Shown here: positions 51,769 through 61,910 of the stretch, piece by piece | How the letters are laid out: each line of letters opens with the position of its first letter | Numbering within the stretch: the first letter of the stretch is position 1 | Source: Pseudocitrobacter corydidari | GTDB taxonomy: Bacteria > Pseudomonadota > Gammaproteobacteria > Enterobacterales > Enterobacteriaceae | Length of the DNA: 64,000 nt | Assembly: GCF_021172065.1 (NCBI RefSeq) | Contig: NZ_CP087880.1 | Span: 3,820,583 to 3,884,582, forward strand | Direction of reading: 5' to 3' | Notes under the pieces: generated by a model | What the model was told of the DNA's origin: nothing | The model's database searches: none | What the model saw: the letters and a program-made list of their open reading frames with translations, nothing else | Program-made: the position numbers and the translations under genes

Positions 51769-51803
51769 ACGCCGGGAAGGTTTTTACCTCCCGGCGTTTC
51801 TCT
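51769..51803 (+). terminator. Rho-independent terminator after kup
   Basis: ACGCCGGGAAGGT pairs with ACCTCCCGGCGT apart from a one-base mismatch, followed by TTCTCTTTC; it lies 11 bp after the kup stop. Confidence 0.85.
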
Positions 51804-51829
51804 TTCTACGCTTCGCTTTTTACGTCGCG

Positions 51830-51845
51830 AGCGAAACGTTTCGAC
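51830..51845. promoter_or_regulatory. RbsR-type operator, upstream copy
   Basis: AGCGAAACGTTTCGAC shares the core GCGAAACGTTTCG with the promoter-proximal operator 79 bp away. This is the LacI/GalR-family palindrome bound by RbsR. Confidence 0.75.
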
Positions 51846-51908
51846 GACGATCACAATTCTGTTACGCCATGTTGGTTTTCTGCTCACTCTTAAGATTAAA
51901 CTTACATC

Positions 51909-51924
51909 AGCGAAACGTTTCGCT
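51909..51924. promoter_or_regulatory. RbsR operator of the rbs operon
   Basis: AGCGAAACGTTTCGCT is a perfect 16-bp palindrome with the central CG expected of LacI-family operators, 15 bp before rbsD. It would overlap the transcription start. Confidence 0.9.
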
Positions 51925-51938
51925 AGTGGAGCAAGAAA

Positions 51939-52358
51939 ATGAAGAAAGGCACGGTACTTAATTCTGAGATCTCATCGGTCATCTCCCGCCTGGGGCATAC
52001 CGATACGCTGGTGGTGTGTGATGCGGGGTTACCCATCCCACGCGGTACAACGCGTATCGATATGGCATTAACCCAGGGCGTTCCCACCTTTATGCAGGTG
52101 CTGGACGTCGTGACCCGTGAAATGCAGGTTGAGGCCGCCATTCTCGCCTCGGAGATTAAACAACATAATCCGCAACTCCACGAAACGTTGCTCAAATTCA
52201 TCGGGCAACTGCAACAACACCAGGGAAATACCATAGAAATTCGTTACACCACCCATGAGCAGTTTAAAAAACAAACCGCAGACAGTCAGGCGGTGATTCG
52301 CAGCGGGGAGTGTTCCCCGTATGCGAACATTATTCTCTGTGCTGGCGTCACCTTCTGA
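51939..52358 (+). CDS. rbsD: RbsD, D-ribose pyranase
   Basis: The 139-residue ring-opening mutarotase that converts beta-pyran to beta-furan ribose so that RbsK can use it. The RbsD/FucU signature is visible in ISRLGHTDTLVVCDAGLPIP, with catalytic His20, and RSGECSPYANIILCAGVTF ends the protein. It is first in the ribose operon; rbsA starts 7 bp later. Confidence 0.97.
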   Translation: MKKGTVLNSEISSVISRLGHTDTLVVCDAGLPIPRGTTRIDMALTQGVPTFMQVLDVVTREMQVEAAILASEIKQHNPQLHETLLKFIGQLQQHQGNTIEIRYTTHEQFKKQTADSQAVIRSGECSPYANIILCAGVTF

Positions 52359-52365
52359 GGCCAAC

Positions 52366-53871
52366 ATGGACGCATTACTGCAATTAAAAGGTATCGATAA
52401 ATCCTTCCCGGGGGTAAAAGCCCTCTCTGGCGCGGCGTTAAATGTTTATGCGGGCCGCGTGATGGCGCTGGTTGGCGAAAACGGCGCCGGCAAATCCACG
52501 ATGATGAAAGTGCTGACCGGTATCTACTCTCGCGATGCCGGTTCGCTGTTATGGCTGGGTAAAGAAACCACCTTTAGCGGGCCGAAATCGTCGCAGGAAG
52601 CCGGGATTGGCATCATTCACCAGGAACTGAACCTGATCCCGCAGCTCACCATTGCGGAAAACATCTTCCTTGGCCGCGAGTTTGTGAATCGCTTTGGCAA
52701 AATCGACTGGAAGAAGATGTACGCCGAAGCGAACGTGCTGCTGGCGAAACTCAACCTGCGCTTTAAAAGCGACAGGCTGGTGGGCGAACTCTCCATCGGC
52801 GATCAGCAGATGGTGGAAATTGCCAAGGTGCTGAGCTTTGAATCGAAAGTCATCGTGATGGATGAACCGACCGATGCGCTGACGGATACCGAAACCGAAT
52901 CCCTGTTCCGCGTGATCCGCGAACTGAAATCCCAGGGGCGCGGCATTGTCTATATCTCCCACCGCATGAAAGAAATCTTCGAGATTTGCGATGACGTGAC
53001 CGTATTTCGCGATGGGCAGTTTATCGCCGAGCGGGAAGTTTCCTCGCTAACGGAAGATTCGCTGATCGAAATGATGGTTGGGCGCAAGCTCGAAGATCAA
53101 TACCCACGCCTCGATAAAGCGCCTGGCGAGATCCGCCTGAAGGTCGATAACCTGTGCGGATCGGGCGTTGAAAACGTCTCCTTCACGCTACGCAAAGGCG
53201 AAATTCTTGGCGTGGCGGGCCTGATGGGCGCAGGGCGTACGGAACTGATGAAAGTGCTGTACGGCGCGCTGCCGCGCAGCAGCGGCTATGTCACCCTCGA
53301 CGGCCACGAAGTGGTGGCGCGTTCCCCGCAGGATGGCCTGGCGAACGGCATTGTCTATATCTCTGAAGACCGCAAACGGGACGGCTTAGTGCTCGGCATG
53401 TCGGTGAAAGAGAACATGTCGCTGACGGCGCTGCGCTACTTCAGCCACGCGGGCGGCAGCCTGAAGCATAAAGATGAGCAGCAGGCGGTCAGCGATTTTA
53501 TCCGTCTGTTTAACGTCAAAACGCCATCAATGGAACAGGCTATCGGCCTGCTCTCCGGCGGTAATCAACAGAAAGTCGCCATCGCGCGTGGCCTGATGAC
53601 GCGCCCGAAAGTGCTGATTCTCGACGAACCGACGCGCGGCGTCGACGTTGGCGCCAAAAAAGAGATTTATCAGCTGATCAACCAGTTTAAGGCCGATGGC
53701 CTGAGCATCATTCTGGTCTCCTCCGAGATGCCGGAAGTTCTGGGGATGAGCGATCGCATTATTGTGATGCATGAAGGGCATCTCGGCGGTGAGTTCACAC
53801 GCGAGCAGGCCACCCAGGAAGTATTAATGGCTGCCGCTGTGGGCAAGCTTAACCGTGTGAATCAGGAGTAA
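52366..53871 (+). CDS. rbsA: RbsA, ribose ABC transporter ATPase
   Basis: A 501-residue duplicated ABC ATPase of the sugar-import CUT2 class. The first half has Walker A GENGAGKST (37-45), signature LSIGDQQMVEIAKV and Walker B VIVMDEPTDAL. The second half has the degenerate Walker A GLMGAGRTE, signature LSGGNQQKVAIARG and Walker B VLILDEPTRGVD. The ATG at 52366 gives MDALLQLKGIDKSF; the open frame upstream overlaps rbsD and is not expected to be used. Confidence 0.98.
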   Translation: MDALLQLKGIDKSFPGVKALSGAALNVYAGRVMALVGENGAGKSTMMKVLTGIYSRDAGSLLWLGKETTFSGPKSSQEAGIGIIHQELNLIPQLTIAENIFLGREFVNRFGKIDWKKMYAEANVLLAKLNLRFKSDRLVGELSIGDQQMVEIAKVLSFESKVIVMDEPTDALTDTETESLFRVIRELKSQGRGIVYISHRMKEIFEICDDVTVFRDGQFIAEREVSSLTEDSLIEMMVGRKLEDQYPRLDKAPGEIRLKVDNLCGSGVENVSFTLRKGEILGVAGLMGAGRTELMKVLYGALPRSSGYVTLDGHEVVARSPQDGLANGIVYISEDRKRDGLVLGMSVKENMSLTALRYFSHAGGSLKHKDEQQAVSDFIRLFNVKTPSMEQAIGLLSGGNQQKVAIARGLMTRPKVLILDEPTRGVDVGAKKEIYQLINQFKADGLSIILVSSEMPEVLGMSDRIIVMHEGHLGGEFTREQATQEVLMAAAVGKLNRVNQE

Positions 53872-53876
53872 AGAAG

Positions 53877-54842
53877 ATGACAAACCAGGCTGTCGCTGGT
53901 CGCCGCTATTTCACAAAAGCATGGCTGATGGAGCAAAAATCGCTGATCGCTTTGCTGGTGCTGATTGCCATCGTCTCGACCATGAGCCCCAACTTTTTTA
54001 CCGTCAATAACCTGTTCAACATCCTGCAACAGACCTCTGTTAACGCCATTATGGCGGTGGGGATGACGCTGGTGATTTTAACCTCGGGAATCGACCTGTC
54101 CGTCGGTTCTCTGTTGGCGCTCACCGGCGCTGTCGCTGCCTCGATTGTTGGCCTTGAAGTCAATGCGCTGGTGGCTGTGGCTGCCGCGCTGGCGCTGGGC
54201 GGCGCTATTGGCGCGGTGACCGGGGTGATTGTGGCGAAAGGCCGCGTGCAGGCGTTTATCGCCACGCTGGTGATGATGCTGCTGCTGCGCGGGGTGACCA
54301 TGGTGTACACCAACGGCAGCCCGGTGAATACCGGTTTTACCGATAACGCCGATCTGTTCGGCTGGTTCGGGATTGGCCGCCCGCTCGGCATTCCGACGCC
54401 GGTGTGGATCATGGCGATTGTCTTCCTCGCGGCCTGGTACATGCTGCATCACACGCGTCTTGGTCGCTATATCTATGCGCTGGGCGGTAACGAAGCGGCA
54501 ACACGTCTTTCCGGTATCAGCGTCAATAAAATCAAAATTATCGTCTACGCTTTGTGCGGCCTGCTGGCGTCGCTGGCGGGTGTTATCGAAGTGGCGCGTC
54601 TCTCTTCTGCGCAGCCGACGGCGGGTACCGGCTACGAGCTGGATGCTATCGCGGCGGTTGTGCTGGGCGGCACCAGCCTTGCGGGCGGTAAAGGTCGTAT
54701 TGTTGGGACGCTGATCGGCGCACTGATCCTCGGTTTCCTGAATAATGGTTTGAATTTGCTGGGTGTTTCTTCCTATTACCAGATGATCGTTAAAGCAGTG
54801 GTGATTTTGCTGGCGGTGCTGGTAGACAACAAAAAGCAGTAA
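53877..54842 (+). CDS. rbsC: RbsC, ribose ABC transporter permease
   Basis: The 321-residue membrane subunit of the ribose importer, acting as a homodimer with RbsA. Around ten hydrophobic segments are seen, with the CUT2 signatures LTSGIDLSVGSLLALTGAVA and GYELDAIAAVVLGGTSLAGG (the EAA-like coupling loop). It follows rbsA by 5 bp. Confidence 0.97.
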   Translation: MTNQAVAGRRYFTKAWLMEQKSLIALLVLIAIVSTMSPNFFTVNNLFNILQQTSVNAIMAVGMTLVILTSGIDLSVGSLLALTGAVAASIVGLEVNALVAVAAALALGGAIGAVTGVIVAKGRVQAFIATLVMMLLLRGVTMVYTNGSPVNTGFTDNADLFGWFGIGRPLGIPTPVWIMAIVFLAAWYMLHHTRLGRYIYALGGNEAATRLSGISVNKIKIIVYALCGLLASLAGVIEVARLSSAQPTAGTGYELDAIAAVVLGGTSLAGGKGRIVGTLIGALILGFLNNGLNLLGVSSYYQMIVKAVVILLAVLVDNKKQ

Positions 54843-54869
54843 CTCACGACTCTACAGGACATCTTAACT

Positions 54870-55760
54870 ATGAATATGAAAAAACTGGCTACCCTGGTTT
54901 CTGCTGTTGCGCTGAGCGCCACTGTGAGCGCAAACGCGATGGCGAAAGACACCATCGCGCTGGTCATCTCTACCCTGAATAACCCGTTCTTCGTGTCCCT
55001 GAAAGATGGCGCGCAGAAAGAAGCCGACAAACTGGGTTACAACCTGGTGGTGCTGGATTCGCAGAACAACCCGGCGAAAGAGCTGGCGAACGTGCAGGAC
55101 CTGACCGTGCGCGGCGCGAAAATTCTGCTGGTCAACCCGACGGATTCCGACGCGGTAGGTAACGCCATTAAAATGGCTAACCAGTCTAAAATTCCGGTGA
55201 TCACCCTCGACCGCGTCGCGTCGAAAGGCGAAGTGGTCAGCCATATCGCGTCTGATAACGTGCTGGGCGGAAAAATCGCCGGTGATTACATTGCGAAAAA
55301 AGCCGGTGAAGGCGCGAAAGTGATTGAATTACAAGGTATCGCCGGAACCTCTGCTGCACGTGAGCGTGGTGAAGGTTTCCAGCAGGCTGTGGCCGCGCAC
55401 AAATTTAACGTGCTGGCGAGCCAACCGGCTGACTTCGACCGTACTAAGGGGCTAAACGTCATGCAGAACCTGCTGACCGCGCATCCGGATGTACAGGCGG
55501 TATTTGCTCAGAACGATGAAATGGCGCTGGGTGCACTGCGTGCGCTGCAAACCGCAGGTAAATCTGATGTGATGGTTGTCGGGTTTGACGGCACGCCAGA
55601 TGGCGAAAAAGCAGTAAATGATGGCAAACTGTCGGCGACTATTGCTCAGTTGCCAGAGCAGATCGGCGCGAAAGGCGTTGAAACTGCGGATAAGGTCCTG
55701 AAAGGCGAGAAAGTTCAGGCTAAATATCCGGTTGACCTGAAACTGGTCATTAAGCAATAA
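54870..55760 (+). CDS. rbsB: RbsB, periplasmic ribose-binding protein
   Basis: The 296-residue precursor of the ribose receptor for transport and for Trg-mediated chemotaxis. The signal peptide spans residues 1-25 (MNMKKLATLVSAVALSATVS ... AMA). The type I binding-protein fold begins KDTIALVISTLNNPFF, with ligand residues in QNDEMALGALRAL and VVGFDGTPDG. It is 27 bp after rbsC. Confidence 0.98.
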   Translation: MNMKKLATLVSAVALSATVSANAMAKDTIALVISTLNNPFFVSLKDGAQKEADKLGYNLVVLDSQNNPAKELANVQDLTVRGAKILLVNPTDSDAVGNAIKMANQSKIPVITLDRVASKGEVVSHIASDNVLGGKIAGDYIAKKAGEGAKVIELQGIAGTSAARERGEGFQQAVAAHKFNVLASQPADFDRTKGLNVMQNLLTAHPDVQAVFAQNDEMALGALRALQTAGKSDVMVVGFDGTPDGEKAVNDGKLSATIAQLPEQIGAKGVETADKVLKGEKVQAKYPVDLKLVIKQ

Positions 55761-55859
55761 GTCACCATCAGGCCACAAAAGGCTTGAGGGACAACCTATA
55801 AAGAAAAGCAGGGCACGCGCCACCCGGTAACGGGTGGCGCACTTATCGGACACGCTGAA
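55761..55859 (+). ncRNA. rbsB 3' UTR with strong hairpin (possible RbsZ-type sRNA end)
   Basis: The 99-bp gap before rbsK holds a perfect 10-bp stem GCGCCACCCG / CGGGTGGCGC with a GTAA loop at 55817-55840. In E. coli a small RNA, RbsZ, is derived from the rbsB 3' UTR; this is the corresponding place. There is no U-run, so the hairpin may act as a processing or stability barrier rather than a terminator. Confidence 0.45.
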
Positions 55860-56789
55860 ATGAAAACCGCAGGCAAACTCGTCGTTCTTGGCAGCATCAA
55901 TGCCGATCACATCCTTAATCTCGAATCCTTCCCTACGCCGGGTGAAACCGTCACCGGTAACCAGTATCAGGTCGCGTTTGGCGGCAAAGGCGCAAACCAG
56001 GCGGTGGCTGCCGGACGCAGCGGCGCGGATATTGCGTTTATCGCCTGTACGGGTGACGACGATACTGGCGAGCGCGTGCGTCATCAGCTGGCGAACGATC
56101 GCATCGATGTGGCGCCGGTGAGCGTGATTCCGGAGGAATCAACCGGCGTGGCGCTGATTTTTGTTAACGGCGAAGGCGAAAACGTCATTGGTATTCATGC
56201 GGGCGCCAATGCGGCGCTGTCGCCTGCATTGGTTGAAGCACAGAAAACGCGTATTGCGCAGGCGGATGCGCTGCTGATGCAGCTGGAATCACCGCTGGAA
56301 AGCGTCCTGCTGGCGGCTAAAATTGCCCATCAGCACCAGACGCAGGTGATTTTAAACCCGGCTCCGGCACGTGAACTGTCTGACGAATTACTGGCGCTGG
56401 TGGACATCATCACGCCGAATGAAACGGAAGCTGAGAAGCTAACCGGCATCCGTGTGGAAAACGATGACGATGCGGCGAAAGCGGCGCTGGCGTTACACGC
56501 CAAAGGCATCGATACCGTTATCATCACCCTGGGTAGCCGTGGCGTGTGGGCCAGCGTGAAGGGCGAAGGTCAACGCGTGGCGGGCTTTAAAGTGCAGGCC
56601 ATTGATACTATCGCCGCCGGAGATACCTTTAACGGCGCGCTGATCACCGCACTGCTGGAAGAGAAACCGCTGAACGAGGCGATTCGGTTTGCGCACGCGG
56701 CGGCGGCCATTGCCGTCACCCGTAAAGGAGCTCAGCCTTCCGTTCCCTGGCGTGAAGAGATCGACGAATTTCTGAATCAGCAGAGGTAA
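55860..56789 (+). CDS. rbsK: RbsK, ribokinase
   Basis: The 309-residue PfkB-family kinase that phosphorylates ribose at O5 for entry into the pentose phosphate pathway. The N-terminal PfkB motif is VAFGGKGANQAVAAGRSG, near residues 39-56. The C-terminal motif with catalytic Asp255 is AIDTIAAGDTFNGALITALL, where the GAGD-type anion hole is AAGD. It lies downstream of a hairpin that probably lowers its expression relative to rbsB. Confidence 0.98.
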   Translation: MKTAGKLVVLGSINADHILNLESFPTPGETVTGNQYQVAFGGKGANQAVAAGRSGADIAFIACTGDDDTGERVRHQLANDRIDVAPVSVIPEESTGVALIFVNGEGENVIGIHAGANAALSPALVEAQKTRIAQADALLMQLESPLESVLLAAKIAHQHQTQVILNPAPARELSDELLALVDIITPNETEAEKLTGIRVENDDDAAKAALALHAKGIDTVIITLGSRGVWASVKGEGQRVAGFKVQAIDTIAAGDTFNGALITALLEEKPLNEAIRFAHAAAAIAVTRKGAQPSVPWREEIDEFLNQQR

Positions 56790-56792
56790 TGT

Positions 56793-57785
56793 TTGGCTAC
56801 CATGAAAGATGTCGCTCGCGTGGCGGGCGTTTCAACCTCTACCGTTTCTCACGTCATCAATAAAGACCGCTACGTCAGTGAAGCGATCACTGAAAAAGTC
56901 GATGCGGCCATCAAAAGCCTGAACTACGCGCCATCTGCGATAGCGCGTAGTCTCAAACTAAATCAAACCCGCACTATTGGCATGCTGATCACCGCCAGTA
57001 CCAATCCGTTCTATTCGGAGCTGGTGCGCGGCGTGGAGCGAAGCTGTTTTGAACGCGGCTACAGTCTGGTGCTGTGTAATACCGAAGGTGACGAGCAGCG
57101 GATGAACCGCAACCTGGAGACGCTAATGCAGAAACGCGTTGATGGGTTATTGCTGTTATGCACCGAAACGCACCAGCCGTCGCAGGAGATTATGCAGCGT
57201 TATCCGTCCATTCCGACGGTGATGATGGATTGGGCGCCGTTCGATGGCGACAGCGATCTGATTCAGGATAACTCTTTGCTGGGCGGTGACATGGCGACGC
57301 GCTATCTCATTGAACAGGGCCACACCCGCATCGCCTGTATCGCCGGGCCGCTGGATAAAACGCCTGCGCGTCTGCGTCTGGAAGGATATCACTCAGCCAT
57401 GCAGCATGCGGGGCTTCCCGTTCCTGACGGTTATGTGATCACCAGTAACTTTGAGTTCGGCGGTGGTTTTGATGCCATGCAGCAGTTGCTGGCGCTGCCG
57501 GAATTGCCGCAGGCGGTATTCGTCGGTAATGACGCGATGGCGGTGGGTGCGTATCAGGCGCTTTATCAGGCCGGATTGCGCATTCCGCAGGATATGGCGG
57601 TGATTGGTTATGACGATATTGAACTGGCGCGCTACATGACGCCACCTCTGACGACCATTCATCAGCCCAAAGATGAACTGGGCGAACTGGCGATTGATGT
57701 GTTGATCCACCGTATGGCCCAGCCCGGACAAAAACAGCAGCGTGTACAGTTGACGCCCGAGCTGGTGGTTCGCGGCTCCGTTTAA
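56793..57785 (+). CDS. rbsR: RbsR, ribose operon repressor
   Basis: A 330-residue LacI/GalR-family repressor that binds the operator before rbsD and is released by ribose. The helix-turn-helix and hinge are MKDVARVAGVSTSTVSHVIN (residues 4-23) and YAPSAIARSLKLNQTRTIGM. The effector domain resembles RbsB. The start is TTG (MATMKDVARV), as in E. coli, behind AGAGGT; an ATG three codons later is the alternative. Its stop overlaps that of convergent hsrA by a few bases. Confidence 0.97.
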   Translation: MATMKDVARVAGVSTSTVSHVINKDRYVSEAITEKVDAAIKSLNYAPSAIARSLKLNQTRTIGMLITASTNPFYSELVRGVERSCFERGYSLVLCNTEGDEQRMNRNLETLMQKRVDGLLLLCTETHQPSQEIMQRYPSIPTVMMDWAPFDGDSDLIQDNSLLGGDMATRYLIEQGHTRIACIAGPLDKTPARLRLEGYHSAMQHAGLPVPDGYVITSNFEFGGGFDAMQQLLALPELPQAVFVGNDAMAVGAYQALYQAGLRIPQDMAVIGYDDIELARYMTPPLTTIHQPKDELGELAIDVLIHRMAQPGQKQQRVQLTPELVVRGSV

Positions 57786-59179
57786 GCTTTGTGGCGTTCT
57801 TTGATCAGGTTGCGGCCATCTTTCGGCTTCAGCAGCATAAACATGAATGCAGAAACTACCGTTATCCCGCCCATCGTAATAAAGGTGTAGTGGAATTGTT
57901 CGATGGTGTTTGAGCCTTCCATTCCCTGGTACACTCTTAACACGGCGGCGCTGATCGCCACCCCTAAACTGATTGAAAGCTGCTGGGTGACGGCCAGCAT
58001 ACTGTTGCCGCTGCTGGCGTTCTCATCCGTCAGATCGGCAAGCGTGATGGTGTTCATCGACGTAAACTGCGTTGACATCGCCATCCCGAGCACAAACAGC
58101 GGCAGAATCAGCATCCATATCGGCATCGAGGGTGATTGCAGTGAGAACTGCGCAATCATTACGCCAATAAACAGCGTAATACCGACCAGTGTTTTCCGAT
58201 AACCGAGCCAGCGCAGCACCTGCGTAACCGTCGATTTTGCCAGAATAGACCCGAGCGCGGTCGGCGCCATCATGCAACCGGCTATCAACGCCGGATAGCC
58301 AAAGCCGACCTGCAACATCAGCGGCATCAGGAACGGCACGCAGCCGGTGCCCAAACGCGTAGCCAGGTTCCCGGCAATGCCGACGGAAAAAGTGCGCGTC
58401 TTAAAGAGTGACAGAGAGATAAGCGGCGTCGGATGACGGCGAGCGTGGCGAATATACGCCAGCAACAGCAGAATACTGATGCCAATAATCGCGAAAGCTA
58501 TCCAGCTTGCCACAATACGTTCTCCGAACAGCTCCATCCCGCTGGAGAACAGCACCAGGCTCAGGCCGAACAGCAGGAACCCGGACATATCAAAGCTGCG
58601 CTTCGGCGTGGTGAAGTTAGGCATGTATTTGCGGGCATAGATAAGGCCGGTAATACCAATCGGGATGTTAATCAGGAAAATCCAATGCCAACTGGCCCAC
58701 GTGACCAGCACGCCGCCAAGTACCGGGCCAAGAATGGGGCCCACAAGACCAGGCATGGTGACAAAATTGAGTACCGGTAGAAGTTCGCTGCGCGGGTAGG
58801 CTCGCAGTAGCGCCAGGCGAGCGACGGGCATCATCATCGCCCCGCCGATGCCCTGAATAACGCGAAAGATAACCAGCTCAAGTAACGATGTTGAGAGGGC
58901 GCAGGCTAACGAACCCAGCGTGAAAAGCGTCACCGCAATCATAAAGATGCGACGAGTACCGAAGCGGTCGGCTAACCAGCCGCTAACCGGTATCAGCATG
59001 GCTACCGTCAGGGTGTAACTGATGATGGCGGACTGCATAGCGAGCGGTGAACGATTAAGGCTATGTGCGATGGCGGGGAGCGCTGTATTAAGGATTGTCG
59101 CATCCAGGGCCTGCATAAAAAATGCCATGGCGGCTATCCACGGCAGTCCGGCCATACTCCGCGCTTTTTTCTTTATCAT
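57782..59179 (-). CDS. hsrA: HsrA (YieO), MFS transporter of the DHA2 drug-export family
   Basis: A 465-residue membrane protein with about fourteen hydrophobic segments, as in the EmrB/QacA (DHA2) branch. The N-terminal motif LDATILNTALPAIAHSLNRS contains the D1 motif of that branch, and motif A is GWLADRFGTRRIF. Its substrate is unknown; in E. coli high copy number of hsrA affects homocysteine-related phenotypes. It is 9 bp after yieP and probably cotranscribed with it. Confidence 0.93.
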   Translation of the reverse strand: MIKKKARSMAGLPWIAAMAFFMQALDATILNTALPAIAHSLNRSPLAMQSAIISYTLTVAMLIPVSGWLADRFGTRRIFMIAVTLFTLGSLACALSTSLLELVIFRVIQGIGGAMMMPVARLALLRAYPRSELLPVLNFVTMPGLVGPILGPVLGGVLVTWASWHWIFLINIPIGITGLIYARKYMPNFTTPKRSFDMSGFLLFGLSLVLFSSGMELFGERIVASWIAFAIIGISILLLLAYIRHARRHPTPLISLSLFKTRTFSVGIAGNLATRLGTGCVPFLMPLMLQVGFGYPALIAGCMMAPTALGSILAKSTVTQVLRWLGYRKTLVGITLFIGVMIAQFSLQSPSMPIWMLILPLFVLGMAMSTQFTSMNTITLADLTDENASSGNSMLAVTQQLSISLGVAISAAVLRVYQGMEGSNTIEQFHYTFITMGGITVVSAFMFMLLKPKDGRNLIKERHKA

Positions 59180-59188
59180 GCGATGCTT

Positions 59189-59893
59189 TTATACTCCAGG
59201 TCGAATATGCGGTGCGCTTAATAGCGCCTGGCAGGCAATAAACGCTTTTTGACTATCGCTTTCCTGAATAGCGTTAACAATTGCCTGATGCTTTTCCAGT
59301 TCGATCACTTCATCCTGGGTAATCGACGTAAAGTAGGTGTGATAGACCGAATGGAAGAGTTTCGCAAAGGATATCAGGAACGGATTGGCCGTCATTTCAT
59401 AGATATGTTCATGCCAGGCGGTATCCACATCAATCCAGCGTTGGCGATCGAAGTTCTTTTTCAGAATTGCCATCTCCTTCATTAAGGTATTGAGCTCCGC
59501 TTTTTGCTCTGCGGTGCCTAATACGGCGGCCAGTAAGCAGGCTTGCGGCTCAAGACTGTGGCGGAGAACCACAAAGTGTTTCATTACTTCCTGAAAATTA
59601 TCTTCCGTCAGCCACCAGGAAAGCAGCTCGGTATCGAGAAAGTTCCAGTGCGATTGCGGCATAACACGAGTGCCAATGCGCGGGCGTGGCAAAAGCATCC
59701 CTTTTGCGGAAAGGGTTTTGACCGCTTCTCGAACGGCGGTACGGCTTACGCCGAAGAGATCCCCTAATTCCATTTCGCCAGGCAGAATGCTTTCTGGAGG
59801 ATATTCACCCTTAAGGATTTTCTGGGCTAACTTCTCTGCTAATACCCACGAGATGTTTTTTTGAGCTGCTAATTGCTGTGCGCTTAAAGACAT
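59189..59893 (-). CDS. yieP: YieP, GntR/FadR-type regulator
   Basis: A 234-residue transcription factor of the FadR/FCD subfamily. The N-terminal winged helix covers about residues 10-75, with helix-turn-helix GDLFGVSRTAVREAVKTLSA. The all-helical FCD effector domain carries metal-ligand positions in RWIDVDTAWHEHIYEM and FHSVYHTYF. The ATG at 59893 gives MSLSAQQLAAQKN as in E. coli. It precedes hsrA, which it probably controls; the effector is not established. Confidence 0.92.
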   Translation of the reverse strand: MSLSAQQLAAQKNISWVLAEKLAQKILKGEYPPESILPGEMELGDLFGVSRTAVREAVKTLSAKGMLLPRPRIGTRVMPQSHWNFLDTELLSWWLTEDNFQEVMKHFVVLRHSLEPQACLLAAVLGTAEQKAELNTLMKEMAILKKNFDRQRWIDVDTAWHEHIYEMTANPFLISFAKLFHSVYHTYFTSITQDEVIELEKHQAIVNAIQESDSQKAFIACQALLSAPHIRPGV

Positions 59894-60042
59894 AAAAGGT
59901 GTCCTGTATCTTGTTATTGTTTCTAGTATGCCATTCACCGACAGAAATCGGCTGTAAAAACACCAAAGAGTGCATTTTATGGCGTATTACCATGCGGATT
60001 GGTGAAAAAAAGCACGGACTGTAATTTTTTTTAAATAAACGC

Positions 60043-60070
60043 TTGTCTGCGTGAAATAACTCCCTATAAT
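60043..60070 (+). promoter_or_regulatory. rrn P1 promoter
   Basis: The -35 TTGTCT and perfect -10 TATAAT are 16 bp apart, with the GCGCCTCCACTGACACGG discriminator/start context typical of enterobacterial rrn P1. Confidence 0.93.
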
Positions 60071-60162
60071 GCGCCTCCACTGACACGGAACAACGGCCTC
60101 TAAGCCGCCGGGTGAGCAGGCTTCCTTCGGGATTGCCGCCAGAGAAAAGCGAAAATAAGCGC

Positions 60163-60190
60163 TTGACTCTGAAGGAGGAAAGCGTATTAT
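60163..60190 (+). promoter_or_regulatory. rrn P2 promoter
   Basis: The -35 TTGACT and -10 TATTAT are 16 bp apart, followed by GCGCACC, as in enterobacterial rrn P2. Confidence 0.92.
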
Positions 60191-60228
60191 GCGCACCTCG
60201 CAACGGTGAGCTTCACGCCGCGTTGCAC

Positions 60229-60240
60229 TGCTCTTTAACA
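60229..60240 (+). promoter_or_regulatory. rrn leader boxA antitermination site
   Basis: TGCTCTTTAACA is the consensus boxA recognised by NusB/S10; it lies 40 bp after the P2 -10 hexamer. Confidence 0.92.
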
Positions 60241-60368
60241 ATTTATCAGACAATCTGTGTGGGCACTCAATGATACGGATTCTTAACGTCGCAAGACGAT
60301 AAATGAATACCAAGTCTCTGAGTGAACACGTAATTCATTACGAAGTTTAATTCACGAGCATCAAACTT

Positions 60369-61910
<1,542 letters not shown>

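Larger units (their letters stand above)
59894..60368 (+). promoter_or_regulatory. rrn leader and promoter region
   Basis: This region contains an AT-rich UP-element-like stretch (TGTAATTTTTTTTAAATAAA near 60020-60040), tandem promoters P1 and P2, boxA, and the left half of the 16S RNase III processing stem (ATTTATCAGACAAT ... TGTGTGGGCAC near 60241-60267). The right half of that stem is intact after the 16S gene. Confidence 0.88.
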
